Below, one piece after another: positions 61,580 through 64,000 of a DNA stretch of 64,000 bases (position 1 is the first letter of the stretch; every line of letters starts with the position of its first letter). The translations under genes were made by a program, and so were the position numbers. Below the pieces are notes generated by a model. That model was not told where the DNA came from and ran no database searches. It worked only from the letters and a program-made list of their open reading frames with translations. Source of the stretch: Hoeflea_A sp039025395 (GTDB lineage: Bacteria; Pseudomonadota; Alphaproteobacteria; Rhizobiales; Rhizobiaceae). Location of the stretch: contig JBCCOK010000021.1 in NCBI GenBank assembly GCA_039025395.1, forward strand, positions 1-64,000. The letters are read 5' to 3'.

Positions 61580-63157
61580 ATGGTGAGAACCGTATTTTAT
61601 GTCGCATCTGTCCTTGCGGTCATCATTGTCGCGCTCATAGCCAGCGCGTGGCCGCCGTTCTGGTGGGCACTCGTCGTCGTTTTGCCTTTTGTTCTGGTTG
61701 GCCTGTACGACATACATTGGGCGCAACATAATGTGTTGCGCAATTATCCGGTTATAGGCCATCTGCGCTACGGACTTGAGTTCATAAGTCCCGAAATCCG
61801 GCAGTATTTCATCGAAAGGAACGAGGACGGCAAACCCTTTAACCGTCTGCAGCGTCAACTTGTCCAAGCCCGCGCGACGGGCACGGTTGATACGCAACCT
61901 TTTGGCACCCAGCGAGACATCATGGAAGTCGGCTACATCCGTGCCAGTCATTCGCTTTCGCCCAAGAAGGTATCCAAGGATGAGGGCCGGATTATCGTCG
62001 GCGGTCCGGAATGCAAGCAACCATATGACGCGTCTCGACTGAACATTTCGGCGATGAGTTTCGGTGCGTTGAGCCCGAATGCGATTCACGCGTTGAACGC
62101 CGGCGCAAAGCTCGGCAATTTCGCTCACAACACCGGCGAGGGCGGTTTGAGCCCGTATCACCTTGCTGGCGGCGGGGATATCATATTCCAGGTGGGAACC
62201 GGCTATTTCGGTTGCCGCACTCAGGACGGCGCTTTTGATGAAAGCAAATTTTCCGATCTCGCTCAGAAGGACGTCGTTCGGATGATCGAGATAAAGCTCT
62301 CACAGGGCGCCAAACCTGCCCATGGCGGCGTGCTTCCGGCTGCGAAAGTCGATGAGGAAATAGCAAGAATACGCGGCGTACCAATGGGCAAGGATGTCAT
62401 TTCGCCGCCTGCCCACTCAACATTTTCGACGCCTGAAGGCTTGCTTGAATGGATCGTGCGATTGCGCGAGCTCAGCGGCGGAAAGCCGATCGGCTTCAAA
62501 TTGTGCATAGGGCGCCGGCATGAATTCATGAGCATTGTGAAGGCGATGCTCAAAACCCGGATCCTACCCGATTTTATAACAATCGACGGAGCTGAGGGCG
62601 GCACTGGCGCAGCGCCGAAGGAATTCACCGACCGCTTGGGTATTCCGATCAATGAGGGTCTGGCCTTTGCCCATTCCTGCCTTGTCGGTGCTTCGGTAAG
62701 GGACGATATTCGCCTCATTGCCAGCGGCAAGGTCTTAACCGGATTTCACATGGTGGAAAAAATCGCACTCGGTGCCGACATGTGCAACATGGCCCGGCCG
62801 ATGCTTTTCGCCCTCGGATGCATACAAGCCGTGCGATGCAATACAAACACTTGCCCGTCGGGCATTGCGACACAGGATCGCAGAAGGGCGCAAGCGGTGG
62901 ACGTAAAATTGCGGCAGAAACACGTCGCCCAATACCACAAGGCGACGGTTGAGAGTTTCCTTGACCTCGTCGGCGCTATGGGATTGACGTCGCCTTCACA
63001 ATTGTCGCCGGAACTGATCTATCGCCGTGTCGCCGACGAGACAGAGTTGGCCTATGACGAGATCCATGACTTCTTGAACCCTGGCGCGTTGTTGAAGGAC
63101 AAGATCAACCCGGTTTATGCGTCGCACTGGGAGAAGGCGAGCGCCGAAGCATTTTGA
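61580..63157 (+). CDS. FMN-binding glutamate synthase-family protein
   Basis: A 525-residue protein related to the synthase domain of GltB but without the amidotransferase domain. Two N-terminal hydrophobic segments (5-23, 28-45) anchor it in the membrane. The barrel has SMSFGALSPNAIHALNAGA and AEGGTGAAPKEF for FMN, and an iron-sulfur-type motif with C414, C420 and C425 (CIQAVRCNTNTC). The substrate is unknown. It may act as a membrane redox enzyme rather than a glutamate synthase. It ends exactly where the convergent transporter gene ends. Confidence 0.9.
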   Translation: MVRTVFYVASVLAVIIVALIASAWPPFWWALVVVLPFVLVGLYDIHWAQHNVLRNYPVIGHLRYGLEFISPEIRQYFIERNEDGKPFNRLQRQLVQARATGTVDTQPFGTQRDIMEVGYIRASHSLSPKKVSKDEGRIIVGGPECKQPYDASRLNISAMSFGALSPNAIHALNAGAKLGNFAHNTGEGGLSPYHLAGGGDIIFQVGTGYFGCRTQDGAFDESKFSDLAQKDVVRMIEIKLSQGAKPAHGGVLPAAKVDEEIARIRGVPMGKDVISPPAHSTFSTPEGLLEWIVRLRELSGGKPIGFKLCIGRRHEFMSIVKAMLKTRILPDFITIDGAEGGTGAAPKEFTDRLGIPINEGLAFAHSCLVGASVRDDIRLIASGKVLTGFHMVEKIALGADMCNMARPMLFALGCIQAVRCNTNTCPSGIATQDRRRAQAVDVKLRQKHVAQYHKATVESFLDLVGAMGLTSPSQLSPELIYRRVADETELAYDEIHDFLNPGALLKDKINPVYASHWEKASAEAF

Positions 63158-64000
63158 TCATGCAGGCCTCATATCCGGTTTCGATTCGGAAGACAGCAGA
63201 TAGACAAAAGCAGCCGTGAGCAGATTGAGGGCCGCGACAAACAGGACTGCCCAAACCGGATGCTGCGAATGTGCAAGTAGGGCCACGCCGGTAGCTAGGA
63301 AGAAGCCGACAATACGCACAATGCTCTTTGACATGGCCATGCCACTGACACGGTACGCCTCCGGAGCGCTATCAAGATAGTAGAGCGAGCGCGCCGTCGA
63401 AACGCCTTGTGTGCCGACCATCACGAGAAACAGAGCGGCTGAGTGTGCAATCGTGTTATCCACCAACTGCCAATGGTAGTTGCAGGTTAGAAACACGCCC
63501 GCGATCGCTGCAAGAAGTGCACCAATGCCCATGACTGCGGCGTTTGAAACATGCCCCACGAAGCGCCAGATCGGCCCCGCGACAACCATGGCGGCCGCAG
63601 AAGAGATGATGAGTGCCGTCAGCCCCTTGTGGGAAGCACCGTGGGCAACCGCTGCCAGGATGGCAAAAAAGGGAACTGATAGTTCAACCGTCTGCAAGGC
63701 AATGCGGATCAGGACGAATTTGCGGAACCAGCGCATCGACAGAAGCTCTCGCAGGCTGTTGGAAAAGCCTTTCAAGACCATCCATGCGGCTTGCAGCTTA
63801 CCCTGTGGACCGGGTGGGTTGTTGGTTGCCGAGGCTTGTTTTTTGTTCTCGCGGACAAGAAGGATCGATGCAGCGGAAATAATGAAACACACAACGGCAA
63901 TGGCGATCACCAAAGTGTGTTGTGTCAGCGCCGGCTGCTGTTGCGATGCGATTTGCGACAACCATGTCAGCATGATCGCGCCGATGCCGCCGATAGTAAT
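63158..64000 (-). CDS. MFS-like membrane transporter, partial (C-terminal part)
   Basis: The open frame continues past the window edge; the in-frame sequence upstream of the internal ATG at 63973 (ITIGGIGAIM) is also hydrophobic. The visible part has about seven hydrophobic segments with a central charged loop (KKQASATNNPPGPQGK, then LRELLSMRWFRKF), like the middle and C-terminal half of a major facilitator-type protein. Substrate unknown. Tail-to-tail with the glutamate synthase-like gene. Confidence 0.7.
   Translation of the reverse strand: MTIGGIGAIMLTWLSQIASQQQPALTQHTLVIAIAVVCFIISAASILLVRENKKQASATNNPPGPQGKLQAAWMVLKGFSNSLRELLSMRWFRKFVLIRIALQTVELSVPFFAILAAVAHGASHKGLTALIISSAAAMVVAGPIWRFVGHVSNAAVMGIGALLAAIAGVFLTCNYHWQLVDNTIAHSAALFLVMVGTQGVSTARSLYYLDSAPEAYRVSGMAMSKSIVRIVGFFLATGVALLAHSQHPVWAVLFVAALNLLTAAFVYLLSSESKPDMRPA

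Noticed and set aside
1..64000. Search for insertion sequences, integrases, prophage, toxin-antitoxin and CRISPR elements
   Set aside because: No transposase, integrase, phage structural or cas protein was recognised, and the tRNA-Pro has no adjacent integrase or duplicated tRNA end that I can see.

Overview
The window looks like chromosome from an alphaproteobacterium, most likely of the Hyphomicrobiales (rhizobial or marine-rhizobial relatives). The reasons are moderate-to-high GC, many TRAP and ABC importers, DUF992 and DUF2189 proteins, a FrcK-like kinase, a PhnCDE1E2 importer and rhizobial-style sugar dehydrogenase/isomerase operons. The genus cannot be fixed from the sequence alone. I see no transposase, integrase, phage gene, plasmid gene or CRISPR array. 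One tRNA, tRNA-Pro(GGG), is present.

Layout. 0-6 kb: a membrane class III adenylate cyclase with a methyltransferase, a second methyltransferase, a cytochrome P450 with an unusual I-helix, and a metallophosphoesterase. 6-10 kb: a complete TRAP importer with a strong hairpin after its binding protein. 10-13.5 kb: small secreted and hypothetical proteins and the tRNA. 13.5-17 kb: a peptide-type ABC binding protein with two permeases but no ATPases. 17-24 kb: a tautomerase, a winged-helix/TPR regulator, and the phosphonate-type importer phnC-phnD-phnE1-phnE2, whose last permease carries a large extracytoplasmic insertion. 25-28 kb: a second TRAP importer. 28-36 kb: mixed genes (DUF2189, DeoD, sulfotransferase, aminotransferase, SH3 protein) and, at about 30.34-30.57 kb, a compact small mRNA with its own promoter, a 15-nt Shine-Dalgarno pairing, a 25-codon ORF and a terminator. 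36.5-39.4 kb: an ECF sigma factor and its anti-sigma factor, divergent from a secreted subtilisin-like protease across a nearly symmetric ECF-type promoter. 39.4-43.5 kb: a flavodoxin-like protein, DUF427, a Tag-like glycosylase and a GGDEF-EAL protein. 43.8-49.4 kb: a four-gene sugar operon made of two dehydrogenase/TIM-barrel pairs, a LacI-type operator and a FrcK-like kinase. 49.4-55.1 kb: a multi-EF-hand secreted protein divergent from an OmpR-type two-component system, with a second such system tail-to-tail. 55.3-64 kb: ferredoxin-NADP reductase, a GT1 glycosyltransferase, a YHS-containing copper-type P1B ATPase, DUF992, an FMN-binding glutamate synthase-family protein and the end of a membrane transporter.

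The overall picture is a scavenging heterotroph with many binding-protein-dependent importers, envelope stress sensing and c-di-GMP/cAMP signalling. The most unusual items are the extended Shine-Dalgarno small mRNA, the symmetric divergent ECF promoter with its sigma/anti-sigma/protease module, the Shine-Dalgarno-sequestering hairpin in the second TRAP operon, the PhnE2 insertion and the P450 I-helix.
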